DNA of 64,000 nt from Gemmatimonadota bacterium (GTDB lineage: Bacteria > JAAXHH01). The notes beneath the pieces were generated by a model that was given only the letters and a program-made list of their open reading frames with translations, ran no database searches and had not been told where the DNA came from. A program made the position numbers and the translations under genes. The stretch lies in contig VXTP01000030.1 of assembly GCA_009837395.1 (NCBI GenBank), forward strand, positions 83,211 to 147,210, written 5' to 3'. Positions 16,632-26,055 of the stretch are shown one piece after another (positions within the stretch are counted from its first letter, which is position 1; each line of letters starts with the position of its first letter).

Positions 16632-17123
16632 ATGAACTGCAACCAGATAAAGAAGCGGCTTACCCGATACCTGGAGCGCATGTGCGGCAACGAGGAATTC
16701 GCCGAGATCGCGCGCCATATCGAATCTTGCCCCGATTGCGCACGGGAATTGCGCGGATTGCAGTCCGTCCGCGGCATGTTGCGCTGCTGCCGCGCGGAGA
16801 AACCCGCGCCTGTTGAGGTTGCGGAGGTCCAGACCGCGGTGCTCGAGCGCACGACGCACGCCCACATGGTGCCGGGCATGAAGGGAAGGGACGCGCCGGA
16901 TCGCGAGCAGCCCGGCCGGTTCATCGCGGCGGCGGCCGTGCTGTTGCTGGTGGCGGGAGGGCTGATCTGGCAGTCGATTCAGCCGGTCGAGCCTCCGTCC
17001 GTCCAGCGCGCGCTTTCGGAAGACGATATGTTCTTCATCCTGCAGGAGCACGCCCTGATCGAAGACCAGAGCGTGTTTACCAGCGGTACCCTGGGATCCG
17101 TCATGGTCAACTACAAGGAATAG
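16632..17123 (+). CDS. membrane anti-sigma factor with zinc-binding ZAS domain
   Basis: A 163-aa single-pass membrane protein. The cytoplasmic N-terminus has the ZAS signature H29-x3-C33-x2-C36 (ARHIESCPDCARE). A transmembrane helix spans about 97-114 and the remaining 50 residues are periplasmic. It should hold the preceding ECF sigma factor inactive until proteolysis or ligand signalling releases it. Spacing of nine bases from the sigma stop and ten to the next gene indicates one transcript. Confidence is high from the zinc motif plus position. Confidence 0.88.
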   Translation: MNCNQIKKRLTRYLERMCGNEEFAEIARHIESCPDCARELRGLQSVRGMLRCCRAEKPAPVEVAEVQTAVLERTTHAHMVPGMKGRDAPDREQPGRFIAAAAVLLLVAGGLIWQSIQPVEPPSVQRALSEDDMFFILQEHALIEDQSVFTSGTLGSVMVNYKE

Positions 17124-17133
17124 GTGGAACGAG

Positions 17134-18273
17134 ATGCGGTTACGGCCTGTATTCCTTTGTCTCGTCACGACGGCGTGTATCGCGGTGACCGCGCAGGCCC
17201 GCGGCGCCGATCCGGACATCACCTATCAGAAGATCATGGAAGCCCCGGACCGGGTGAGCTACCGCGCCACCCTGACGAAACAGCGTTTCAGCGCGGACGG
17301 GGATACCACCCGTTACGTCCAGATCATCACCCATCAGCGTCCGGACCGCGACCGGATCGACATCCCCGATGCCGAAGGTCGTATCCGCGAGGTCATCATC
17401 CGCGTCGACCATGACATATACCGGCGTACCGATTCGGGGGATTCGCTCTTCTATTCACATCGCCGCCAGTCGAACTCGAACGTGCTCGACATGAACCTGG
17501 AGTTCAGCAGTCTCGACCTGCTCCAGACCAACTACGACCTCGAGATCGCCGGTGCCGACCGGCTTCTCGACCGTCCGGTGGCCGTCCTGGCCTTCAAGCC
17601 CCGCCATCCCGGCAGGATGACCATGACGGCCTGGATCGACGAGGAGACGGGCCTCGTGATGCGCACGGAAGAACGCAACGAGGCGGGTGTGCTGGTCGAG
17701 GAAGTCTTCCTGACGGAATTCGAGCAGGACCCGCAGATTTCGCCGGACATCTTCGATACGGAGGAATGGACGGGCAAGTCCGTCGAAATCAACCAGGTCA
17801 TCGCCTGCGGGTCCATCAGCGAGGTGCAGAAGGAGGCGGAGTTCAAGTTGAACGCCCCGGTCTACGTACCACCGGGGTTCATCCTGCAACAACGCCGCGT
17901 CATGCAGCACCACGGCCAGCCGCTCGTGCATTTCATGTACAGCGACGGGCTCTCGCGCATCTCCCTCTTCCAGCGGATCGCTTCCTCTGAATCGTCGCAC
18001 CGGTCTCCCAGGGGCACGCCCGAATTGCATGGCGACGTCCGTGTCTGGGAACGAGGCCCCTATTCCATTCTGCGGCGCCATTACGACGGAAAGCTCTTCA
18101 CCCTGATCGGCGACGTGGCCGTAAGCGAATCCGTTGAGCTGCTCACTTCGCTTTGCACCATCAACCCGGCGGTCGCCGCATCCTCCGCTCCCGAGGGCTA
18201 CTCCTCGTGGATCGGTGCGGGCGCGGGACTCCTCGCGGTCGGCCTGTGGATCCTCTGGCGTCGCCGCATGTGA
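17134..18273 (+). CDS. RseB/MucB-like periplasmic regulator with C-terminal membrane anchor
   Basis: A 379-aa exported protein. A signal peptide (about 1-23) precedes an RseB/LolA-type beta-barrel domain (FSADGDTTRYVQIIT, RPDRDRIDIPDAE, LDRPVAVLAFKPRHPGRMTMTAWID). A second domain continues through FKLNAPVYVPPGFILQQ. A final hydrophobic segment SWIGAGAGLLAVGLWILW and positive tail (RRRM) anchors the C-terminus, which classical soluble RseB lacks. By position it likely senses envelope lipids or misfolded lipoproteins and modulates the anti-sigma factor. Confidence 0.75.
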   Translation: MRLRPVFLCLVTTACIAVTAQARGADPDITYQKIMEAPDRVSYRATLTKQRFSADGDTTRYVQIITHQRPDRDRIDIPDAEGRIREVIIRVDHDIYRRTDSGDSLFYSHRRQSNSNVLDMNLEFSSLDLLQTNYDLEIAGADRLLDRPVAVLAFKPRHPGRMTMTAWIDEETGLVMRTEERNEAGVLVEEVFLTEFEQDPQISPDIFDTEEWTGKSVEINQVIACGSISEVQKEAEFKLNAPVYVPPGFILQQRRVMQHHGQPLVHFMYSDGLSRISLFQRIASSESSHRSPRGTPELHGDVRVWERGPYSILRRHYDGKLFTLIGDVAVSESVELLTSLCTINPAVAASSAPEGYSSWIGAGAGLLAVGLWILWRRRM

Positions 18274-18323
18274 CGGGTGTTGGCCCTTCCTCTGCTTCTC
18301 CGTTACCCGGAAACCTTCCACGC

Positions 18324-18343
18324 TATCTGTGGTCTAACAGATA
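18324..18343. promoter_or_regulatory. perfect inverted repeat, operator-like
   Basis: TATCTGT, six bases, ACAGATA, about 100 bases before tolC. No T-run follows, so it is more like a protein-binding site than a terminator. A half-copy, GATCTGT, follows at 18348-18354. Confidence 0.4.
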
Positions 18344-18444
18344 AACCGATCTGTTGCGCGGGATTTCGGTTGAAATTCCGTCTAATCAAATATAGGGAAC
18401 TTCCATAAGGGACTTCTTCATCCACCGTAACAAGGAGCTATTTC

Positions 18445-19806
18445 ATGAAGACGCGTCATGCCATCGGCTGGGCCGTCCTGATCGCGGCCGGCCTGTTCAC
18501 CCGGGGAGAAGCGGCATTCGGTCAGGTCTCCGGATCCGCCACGACCGCGGCCGGTCCGTACACGCTGGAACAGTGTATTCAGATCGCAATGCAGAACAAT
18601 CCCCAGATCGAGATCGCCCGGAAACAGGTGGAAGTCCGACAGGCAGCCGTCCTGGGTTCTTATACGGGTGTCATGCCACAGTTGACCGCCAACCTGATGA
18701 ATGCGAATCGGACGACTTCAGGCGATTCCCAACTCTTCCTCGAGGGCGAGTTGATCCGGGAGTCGCCGGGCAGCACCCGGACGAATTACGGCAACAATGT
18801 CTTCCTGCGCATGAATCTGTACAATGGCGGCCAGAACTGGAACGCGATCCGTCGTGACCGGCAGCTTGTAGACAACGAGAAACTGGGGCAGGTAAGTACC
18901 GAAAACCAGATTACCGTGGATGTGAAGACCGGTTATTTTGGCCTGCTGCGAGCCCTGCGGCTCAAGGAAGTGCAAGAAGAAAACGTCCGCCTTAACGAGG
19001 AACAACTGCGCCGGACCCAGAGTATGTACGAGATCGGTTCCGTGGCCCGCGTGGAGGTGCTTCAGACCACGGCACAGCTTGGCGCGGCGAGGATCACATT
19101 GCATAACCGCGAGAAGGACGTAATGCAGGCCCGGGCAGGACTGGCCAACGTCATGGGCATCCGTACCGACGAGGTTTTCGAGATCATAGATCCTTTGGAA
19201 GGCGAGGCGCTCGATACGACGGCGTCCATGGCTTTAACGGATGCGCTTCGGATGGCCAACCTCACCAATCCCGCCATCCAGCGGGACGAGGGCGGCATTC
19301 GTTCCGCGATGCTCGGGACCAAGATGGCCCGGGGCGGACTCTGGCCGACGATATCAGGCTCCGTCGGTTACAGCCGGTCGGGTGTGCGTTTCCAGGACGT
19401 CTACGGCACCTATGACAAGAACTGGCGCATGTCCTTTAATCTGAATCTCAGCATGCCGATCCTCAACGGCACGCAGACCTATGCCGAGATCTCACAGGCG
19501 CAGGCTCAGCAGTTGATCGCGGAGGAAACGCTTCGTCAGACGCGCAGGACGACCTCGCTGACCATCCGGAACGCCTTGCTCGACCTGGAAACGGCCCGGG
19601 AAGTCATCACACTCAGCAACGACAACATCGTGGCGTCGGAGGAGAGTCTCCGATTGGCGGAAGAACGGTACCGGGTGGGGTCCGGCACGCTGCTGGAGGT
19701 GTTTACGGCGCAGGAGGCCCTGGTCCGGGCGAAATCCGACCTGGCCGGCGCGCAGTACGATTACCTGATCGCCCAGGCCAGGTTGGACGGCGCCCTGGGT
19801 AAGTGA
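18445..19806 (+). CDS. TolC-family outer membrane efflux protein
   Basis: A 453-aa outer membrane channel component. A signal peptide (about 1-27) is followed by YTLEQCIQIAMQNNPQIEIARKQ, the usual TolC opening, and long helical repeats of the OEP domain twice over (about 50-230 and 260-450). The second repeat ends in AQEALVRAKSDLAGAQYDYL. AAGGAG precedes the start. It would pair with an inner-membrane pump and adaptor; the nearest such set in the window is the RND operon at 55.8-64 kb. Its position 170 bases after the sigma/RseB operon suggests possible stress control. Confidence 0.9.
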   Translation: MKTRHAIGWAVLIAAGLFTRGEAAFGQVSGSATTAAGPYTLEQCIQIAMQNNPQIEIARKQVEVRQAAVLGSYTGVMPQLTANLMNANRTTSGDSQLFLEGELIRESPGSTRTNYGNNVFLRMNLYNGGQNWNAIRRDRQLVDNEKLGQVSTENQITVDVKTGYFGLLRALRLKEVQEENVRLNEEQLRRTQSMYEIGSVARVEVLQTTAQLGAARITLHNREKDVMQARAGLANVMGIRTDEVFEIIDPLEGEALDTTASMALTDALRMANLTNPAIQRDEGGIRSAMLGTKMARGGLWPTISGSVGYSRSGVRFQDVYGTYDKNWRMSFNLNLSMPILNGTQTYAEISQAQAQQLIAEETLRQTRRTTSLTIRNALLDLETAREVITLSNDNIVASEESLRLAEERYRVGSGTLLEVFTAQEALVRAKSDLAGAQYDYLIAQARLDGALGK

Positions 19807-19838
19807 AAGCACTTGATCGTTAACACCGGAACTCTCGT

Positions 19839-22028
19839 ATGCCCGTGGATATCCAAACGGATTCCCTGATCTGGATCCTCATCGCCTTCATCCTCGTGGG
19901 AATCCTGATCTACGGGCTTTCCCGACGGCTGTTCAGCCAGTTGTCACCGGCCGCCGCATGGGGTCTCATCGGCCTGCGGATCGCGGCCGCCGCCGTGGCG
20001 CTTGCGGTCCTTAGCGATCCCGTCTCGAGGATGGTGCTGGAAAGGACCGAGTCGCCTCGCCTGGCCGTACTCGTCGACACCTCGGCGAGCATGGGTCTGA
20101 CGGACCGGCTGGGCAGGCGGAACGAAGTCCTGGCCTCGGTCCTGTCCGGCGACGCGTTGCATGCCCTGGAGTCCCGTCACCGCGTCCATCGCTACCGGTT
20201 CGCGGAAAACCTTTCGCCCCTGCCCGAAGACGTGATCGATTCCCTGTCCACAGAAGGCACGGGTACCGACATCGGCGGCGCCATGTCCTTTCTCGAAGGC
20301 GGTTCAGGCGCCGGCCGTTTCGGCGCCGCCGTCCTGGTCACCGACGGGAATTTCACCGCCGGGCGCGATCCGCTCAGGGTCGCCGAGGATCTCGATATGC
20401 CCGTGTACACGGTGGGCATCGGCGACACGCTGGGCGTCCGGGACATCGGCGTTTCCCATTTGGCGGTGAACGAAGTGGTTTACACCGGGAGCAATGTTCC
20501 CATCGAAGTCGGCGTGAGAGGGCGCGGGTTCGGCAGCGTGCGCGTACCCGTCATCCTGCGGGATGAAGGCCGCATCCTCCAGAGCGAGGAAGTCACGCTT
20601 GATGATACGGATGAGGAACGGACCGTCGTTTTCCACGTCGTTCCCGAGACCGAAGGCATTCACCGGTACCAGGTGGAAGTGCCCGAACTGGATGGCGAGA
20701 TCACCGCGGGGAACAATCGCCGTGAATTCGCGATCAGCGTGCTGAAATCCGGACTGCGGGTGCTGTATATCGAAGGCGCCCCCCGTGCCGACATGGGCTT
20801 CCTGAAGCGCTCGATGGAGAAGGACGCCAATCTGGAAGTGACCAGCATCCTGTTCCGGCCGGACGATCGGACCTTTCCCGAACCCATGCCCGCTTCGCGG
20901 ACGGACTGGTTCTCCTATGACCTCGTCATCCTGGGCAGCGTGGACTATGAACGCATCCGGCCATGGGCGCCATTGCTGGTAGCCTTCGTCGAGGAGCGGG
21001 GCGGCGGATTGATCGCCTTCGGCGGACCGCACAGCTTTGAAATGGGTGGTTACGCCGGAACGCCCGTCGGTGATCTGATGCCCTTCGCCATCGCCGCGTC
21101 GGCCAGGGGTCTGTCCGAAGAGGCCTTCGTACCGGACTTGACGTCAGACGGCCGCACGCATCCGATTACCCGACTGGATGATGACCCGGCCGAATCGGAA
21201 CGGCGCTGGCTGGAACTGCCGCCGCTGCCCGGCATGAACCAGGTCGGGCGCGCGAAACCCGGTGCGACGGTACTGGCCAGGCACCCGACCTGGCGGACCG
21301 AAGACGAGCGCACGCCGGTCATCGCCGAGCATCGTTACGGGCAGGGCCGGGTACTCGCCATCGCCGCCCAGGGCCTGTGGCGCTGGGACCTGATGATGTG
21401 GGGCAGCGGCGGGACCAACGCGGCGTACGAAAGGTTCTGGAACAACGCCGTGAGGTGGATTACCGTGCGCGAAGGCAGCCGCAGGATACGCGTCGTTTCG
21501 GACAAGCTTCAGTACCACGGCGGTGAAACGATCCGCTTCGACGGTCAGGTCTATGACGAAAACTACAGGCCGGTCGAAGGGGCGGAACTGACCGTGACCG
21601 TTCGGCCGGCACAGGACGAAGCGGATGCGCTTCAAATCAACCTCACGTCCACGGGGCAGGGGTTCGGCCGATACGCGGGACGCCTTCAGTTTCTGCCCGC
21701 GGGCGCGTACTCCTTCGAAGCGTCCGCCGTGCTGAGCGGCGTACCGATCGGGACCGACCGGGGGGGATTCGTCGTGGGTGAAGCCGGCGCCGAATTCGAG
21801 CGAACCCGCATGAACCGGGAACTGCTGGTCCAGCTGGCCGATATGACGGGCGGCGGTTTCTACCTGCCATCGGACATCGACCGCATGGCCGACGATATCG
21901 AGCTGGACGAGATCACCGTACAGGAGTCCCGCACCGTCTCGCTGTGGAACCACCCCGGCGTGCTGGCGCTGCTGGTCTGCCTGCTCGCGGCGGAGTGGTT
22001 CTACCGGAGGTACCTCGGGATGGTCTGA
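19839..22028 (+). CDS. membrane-anchored VWA-domain protein with glutamine amidotransferase-like region
   Basis: A 729-aa membrane protein. Two N-terminal helices (about 10-26 and 38-58) and one C-terminal helix (HPGVLALLVCLLAAEWF) bracket a large extracytoplasmic body. A von Willebrand A domain starts with an intact MIDAS motif D80-T-S82-A-S84 and VTDGNF. The middle, beginning VLYIEGAPRADMGFLKR and containing GGGLIAFGGPHSFEMGGY, resembles the class I amidotransferase-like fold seen in many such proteins, without an obvious catalytic Cys. It follows tolC by 32 bases. The role is unknown; it probably assembles surface or envelope complexes. Confidence 0.78.
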   Translation: MPVDIQTDSLIWILIAFILVGILIYGLSRRLFSQLSPAAAWGLIGLRIAAAAVALAVLSDPVSRMVLERTESPRLAVLVDTSASMGLTDRLGRRNEVLASVLSGDALHALESRHRVHRYRFAENLSPLPEDVIDSLSTEGTGTDIGGAMSFLEGGSGAGRFGAAVLVTDGNFTAGRDPLRVAEDLDMPVYTVGIGDTLGVRDIGVSHLAVNEVVYTGSNVPIEVGVRGRGFGSVRVPVILRDEGRILQSEEVTLDDTDEERTVVFHVVPETEGIHRYQVEVPELDGEITAGNNRREFAISVLKSGLRVLYIEGAPRADMGFLKRSMEKDANLEVTSILFRPDDRTFPEPMPASRTDWFSYDLVILGSVDYERIRPWAPLLVAFVEERGGGLIAFGGPHSFEMGGYAGTPVGDLMPFAIAASARGLSEEAFVPDLTSDGRTHPITRLDDDPAESERRWLELPPLPGMNQVGRAKPGATVLARHPTWRTEDERTPVIAEHRYGQGRVLAIAAQGLWRWDLMMWGSGGTNAAYERFWNNAVRWITVREGSRRIRVVSDKLQYHGGETIRFDGQVYDENYRPVEGAELTVTVRPAQDEADALQINLTSTGQGFGRYAGRLQFLPAGAYSFEASAVLSGVPIGTDRGGFVVGEAGAEFERTRMNRELLVQLADMTGGGFYLPSDIDRMADDIELDEITVQESRTVSLWNHPGVLALLVCLLAAEWFYRRYLGMV

Positions 22029-22088
22029 CCGATCGGGGAGGGCGGACCGAGTGGTGCCGGGACGGAATCGCGCCTGCGGAAGTATCCG

Positions 22089-22117
22089 TTGACACGGCCG
22101 TCCGCTTTCCATACACT
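22089..22117 (+). promoter_or_regulatory. sigma70 promoter of the thiamine operon
   Basis: TTGACA at 22089-22094, 17-base spacer, TACACT at 22112-22117. Expected transcription start is near 22124, directly at the 5' edge of the TPP aptamer. Confidence 0.75.
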
Positions 22118-22125
22118 TCCTTTTA

Positions 22126-22205
22126 CCGTTAGGGGCGGCTCCTCGCGAGCCTGAGAATCACGACCCTTCGAACCTGACCTGGGTTATTCCAGCGTAGGGA
22201 AACGG
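22126..22205 (+). ncRNA. TPP (THI-box) riboswitch aptamer
   Basis: Conserved THI-box elements appear in order: AGGGG near 22131, GCCTGAGA at 22149, ACCCTTCGAACCTGACCTGG and CCAGCGTAGGGAAA. P1 is closed by CCGTT (22126-22130) with AACGG (22201-22205). It precedes thiO and has its own promoter, so thiamine pyrophosphate should repress the operon. Confidence 0.95.
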
Positions 22206-22244
22206 CTGAACGAAGCCGTTTCGCAGAGAAGCGGCTTTTTCTTT
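22201..22244 (+). terminator. riboswitch-controlled terminator/antiterminator
   Basis: AGCCGTT (22214-22220) can pair upstream with AACGGCT (22201-22207) or, as AAGCCG, downstream with CGGCTT (22232-22237), which is followed by TTTCTTTT. The upstream pairing uses the P1 3' strand of the aptamer. TPP binding therefore frees AAGCCG to form the terminator; without TPP the antiterminator forms. This is a transcription-attenuation expression platform. Confidence 0.8.
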
Positions 22245-22269
22245 TCCGGTGAGGAAGTGGCGGAGTTCC

Positions 22270-23424
22270 GTGGCGCAGCGATCGGACATCGTGGTCATCG
22301 GCGGTGGGATCATCGGTCTGGCCGTGGCGAGACGGCTGAGTCTATCCGGCAGTGCGGTCACGGTTTTGGAACGGCACCGGATCGGACGCGGCGCGTCCTG
22401 GGCGGCCGCGGGCATGCTGGCGCCCCACTGCGAATTCGATGAGCCCGATCCCTATTTCGTCCTGTGCAGGACCGGACTGGAACGCTACGCCGATTTCATC
22501 GAAACGCTCAGGGAGGAAACCGGATGCCCGATCGATTACAACTCGACCGGCGTGGTTTTTCCGGCATTGAGCGACCGGGGACAGGCGCGGCTGGAGACGC
22601 GGTATGAACGGCATCTCCGGGACGGCGTATCCGTAGATCGGTTGTCCGTACGCGAGGCGCGGCGCCTCGAGCCGAATCTGACGAACGGAATCCGCATGGC
22701 GTTGCGCTACCCGGACGACCACCAGGTCGAAAACCGGGACGTCGTTACGGCCCTCGCGCAATCGGTTCTGAAAAGCGGCGGCGTGATCCGTGAAGGCGTT
22801 TCCGCGCGGAAGATCCTGCTGGACGGCCACCGTGTCGCCGGAGTGGACACAACTGAAGGCACCTGGAAAACTCAGACGGTGGTGAACGCCATGGGTTGCC
22901 GGGCGCGCTACCTGGACGGCATTGCACCCGCCTGGAGAGTTCCCGTCCGTCCGGTGCGCGGGCAGATCCTCGCGCTGCGGGGAGGTGCCGCGCCGCCGTT
23001 CCACCATACGATCTATACCAGCGGCGTATACATGGTGCCCCGTTCGGACGGGCGGTTGATCATCGGCGCTACCGTGGAGGAAGCTGGGTTTCGGGACGAG
23101 GTCACACTGGGCGGCGTCATGCAGCTGTTCCGGGACGCCCTTGAACTCGCGCCCGGACTGAAGACCTGGGCGTTGGATTCCACCTGGTCGGGGCTGCGGC
23201 CGGTGGCACGGGACGGATGGCCCGTGCTCGGGGCCACGGGGACGCCCGGTCTGTTCGCGGCCACGGGGCATGGCCGGAACGGCATACTGCTGGCGCCGCT
23301 GACCGGAGACCTGCTCGCCGAGGCCATCCTGCACGACCGGGTACCTTCCGTCATGCGGCCCTTTCTGCCCGGCCGGTTTTACCCCGCTCGAACCGGAGAG
23401 ACGAACGATGAACGTGACCGTTAA
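22270..23424 (+). CDS. thiO: glycine oxidase ThiO (FAD-dependent)
   Basis: A 384-aa flavoenzyme oxidising glycine to the imine used for the thiazole ring of thiamine. The dinucleotide-binding motif GGGIIGLAVARRL begins near residue 12. The C-terminal part contains WSGLRPVARDGWPVLG and the ATGHGRNGILLAP signature of DAO/ThiO proteins. An in-frame GTG at 22249 lies within the terminator tail with no ribosome-binding site; GTG 22270 has GGAG five bases before it, so I use that. It overlaps thiS by 17 bases. The aerobic route (ThiO, not ThiH) is implied. Confidence 0.9.
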   Translation: MAQRSDIVVIGGGIIGLAVARRLSLSGSAVTVLERHRIGRGASWAAAGMLAPHCEFDEPDPYFVLCRTGLERYADFIETLREETGCPIDYNSTGVVFPALSDRGQARLETRYERHLRDGVSVDRLSVREARRLEPNLTNGIRMALRYPDDHQVENRDVVTALAQSVLKSGGVIREGVSARKILLDGHRVAGVDTTEGTWKTQTVVNAMGCRARYLDGIAPAWRVPVRPVRGQILALRGGAAPPFHHTIYTSGVYMVPRSDGRLIIGATVEEAGFRDEVTLGGVMQLFRDALELAPGLKTWALDSTWSGLRPVARDGWPVLGATGTPGLFAATGHGRNGILLAPLTGDLLAEAILHDRVPSVMRPFLPGRFYPARTGETNDERDR

Positions 23425-23608
23425 CGGGACGTCAAGGCAACTTCCCGAAGCAACGAGCATCGCCGACCTGCTGAAGGAACTCGGCGTGGCTACCGAAGGG
23501 ACCGCCGTGGCCCTCAACGGCGCGGTCGTCCCGAGGAAGGAACACGGGACGGCCATGCTCGCCGACGGGGACGTGCTCGAGGTGATCCGGGCGGTCGCGG
23601 GCGGGTGA
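23408..23608 (+). CDS. thiS: sulfur carrier protein ThiS
   Basis: A 66-aa ubiquitin-like carrier that brings sulfur, as a C-terminal thiocarboxylate, to thiazole synthase. It starts MNVTVNGTSRQLPEATSIAD and ends in the required diglycine (IRAVAGG). Its start lies inside the end of thiO, implying coupled translation. The adenylating enzyme ThiF is not in the window. Confidence 0.95.
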   Translation: MNVTVNGTSRQLPEATSIADLLKELGVATEGTAVALNGAVVPRKEHGTAMLADGDVLEVIRAVAGG

Positions 23609-23677
23609 CTACCTTTTCCGCGTGGCGAGGAATCCCAACGCGTATCTACAAACGGCGATTGTAAACGAATCCTGAAT

Positions 23678-23707
23678 TTGACAAGTACGGAGTCCCTGGA
23701 CTGTACA
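23678..23707 (+). promoter_or_regulatory. possible internal promoter before thiG
   Basis: Consensus TTGACA at 23678-23683 in the 118-base thiS-thiG gap, but the -10 at 18 bases (TGTACA) is weak. The gap holds nothing else I recognise. Confidence 0.25.
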
Positions 23708-23726
23708 GGCAAAGGAGCAGACCGAC

Positions 23727-24509
<783 letters not shown>

Positions 24510-24514
24510 CCTCC

Positions 24515-25138
24515 ATGGTTGACTTCAGGTTCTATCTGATCGGCGATCGGACCCGCTGTGCCGGACGATCGCTCGCCTCGGCGTTGGGCCAGGCCTGTCG
24601 CGCTGGCGTCCGCGCGTTACAGATCAGGGAAAAAGACCTGAAGACCCCGGACCTGCTGGCGTTGACCAGGGAGGTGCAGGCGGATCTCGGATCGCTCCGG
24701 CCCGTGCTGATGGTCAATGGCAACCTGGAGGTCGCCGCTGCCTGCGGGGCTCAGGGCGTTCACCTGCCGGAATCCGCTATGCCGGTCCGCGAAGCCCGCG
24801 AAGCACTCCCCCCCGGCACCCTGATCGGCAGATCGACCCACGGCACGGAAAGCGCGCTCGCCGCGGAAGCGGAAGGGTCCGAATTCGTCACATTCGGACC
24901 TGTATACGAAACGCCGTCCAAGGCCGGATTCGGTCCACCCGTGGGGCTTCGAGCGCTCGCGGAAGCGGCCGGCTCGGTGACGATCCCGGTTTTCGCCCTG
25001 GGCGGCGTGACTCCCGACCGCACGAGGGCGTGCCTGGAAGCGGGTGCCCACGGCGTCGCCGCGATCTCGGCGGTGCTGTCACAACCGGACATTCCCGCAG
25101 CCGTCAGAGAGTTCGAAAAGACCCTCGGCGGCCTGTGA
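24515..25138 (+). CDS. thiE: thiamine-phosphate synthase ThiE
   Basis: A 207-aa TIM-barrel enzyme coupling the pyrimidine and thiazole phosphates to thiamine phosphate. Recognisable motifs are LQIREKDLKTPDLL, QGVHLPESAMPV, GRSTHG, FGPVYETPSKAGFGPPVG and the ALGGVTPDR phosphate loop. The frame runs back into thiG, but ATG 24515, six bases after the thiG stop, gives family length. The cluster lacks thiC, thiD and thiF, which must lie elsewhere. Confidence 0.95.
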   Translation: MVDFRFYLIGDRTRCAGRSLASALGQACRAGVRALQIREKDLKTPDLLALTREVQADLGSLRPVLMVNGNLEVAAACGAQGVHLPESAMPVREAREALPPGTLIGRSTHGTESALAAEAEGSEFVTFGPVYETPSKAGFGPPVGLRALAEAAGSVTIPVFALGGVTPDRTRACLEAGAHGVAAISAVLSQPDIPAAVREFEKTLGGL

Positions 25139-25163
25139 CCGTTCGCGGCATCCAAAATAGTTG

Positions 25164-25187
25164 TTGACAATTCCGGTAAACTTACCG
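25164..25187. promoter_or_regulatory. TTGACA followed by palindrome CGGTAA-AC-TTACCG
   Basis: TTGACA (25164-25169) is followed by an inverted repeat at 25174-25187, upstream of the thioredoxin-like lipoprotein gene. I find no convincing -10 at 16-18 bases, so an operator is more likely than a plain promoter. Confidence 0.3.
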
Positions 25188-25263
25188 AAGTTACTCGCGA
25201 ACCATCGACAATTCGGATATCTCAACAGCCTTCCGCTTACTTTATTCCAAAGTGAGGCGACGT

Positions 25264-26055
25264 ATGCGCCGCTTGTGGAAAGAAATGAATCGAACGCTCC
25301 TGATGTCGGGCCTGCTTGCAGGAATGATCGGAATCGCATGCAGCGGGACGACGGTCGAGGAGGAATCCGCGGCCGTCAGCACCGAGACGATCGGCACCGA
25401 GATCGGCCATATAGCGCCGAACTTTGAAGTGTATACCATGGATGGCACGAAGGTCACCCTGGAGGACTTCCGGGGCCGGCCCCTGTTCGTGAACTTCTGG
25501 GCGTGGTGGTGCCCACCCTGCATCAGGGATGCGGAACCCCTGATGAACATCGCGAAAAAGTACGAGGGACGGATCGACTTCCTGTTCGTTGGCGTAAACA
25601 AATTCTACAGGGACGAGCAACCGCTCGATCCCGCGGAATTTGAGGAAGGATTCGGCCCCGGGCTGGACCTGTTCAAGCGAGAACTTCAGGCGTCCAGGCT
25701 GGTTCGTCCTTCCGACGAATCGGAGAAGAACGATCCGGAGATTATGGCCGGGATCGCGGCGCGGAACGAAGAAGTCATCGCGTACTATATGAACAGCCCG
25801 ACCTCCCTTTTCGATTTCCGCGGCTACTGGGAACGCCAGTTCCGTGCCAAGACCAACCAGCGATACGGGATTCCCGTCACCTACCTGATCGACAGCGGGG
25901 GGCGCATCAAGCTGGACGTCCACCCCAACGATCAGCACTGGGACAAGCACGACGATATCCTGGAAGACCTGATCGCGGGCAAGGACCTGTCCCACTACGC
26001 GGAGCGCTTCCCCATTCCACCTAAACACCAGCGCGAGGAGGCGGCGGGAAGCTGA
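25264..26055 (+). CDS. TlpA/thioredoxin-like lipoprotein
   Basis: A 263-aa exported thiol-disulfide protein. A signal peptide ends in a lipobox (GIAC, Cys26), so it is probably lipid-anchored. The fold starts at IGHIAPNFEVYTMDGTKV, the active site is C83-PP-C86 in WAWWCPPC, and a late VTYLIDSGGRIKLDVHP strand follows. An insertion of about 90 residues lies between them. ATG 25264 follows GAGG; GTG 25252 is possible but lacks a site. Its stop overlaps the proposed CTG start of the metalloprotease gene. Confidence 0.85.
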   Translation: MRRLWKEMNRTLLMSGLLAGMIGIACSGTTVEEESAAVSTETIGTEIGHIAPNFEVYTMDGTKVTLEDFRGRPLFVNFWAWWCPPCIRDAEPLMNIAKKYEGRIDFLFVGVNKFYRDEQPLDPAEFEEGFGPGLDLFKRELQASRLVRPSDESEKNDPEIMAGIAARNEEVIAYYMNSPTSLFDFRGYWERQFRAKTNQRYGIPVTYLIDSGGRIKLDVHPNDQHWDKHDDILEDLIAGKDLSHYAERFPIPPKHQREEAAGS

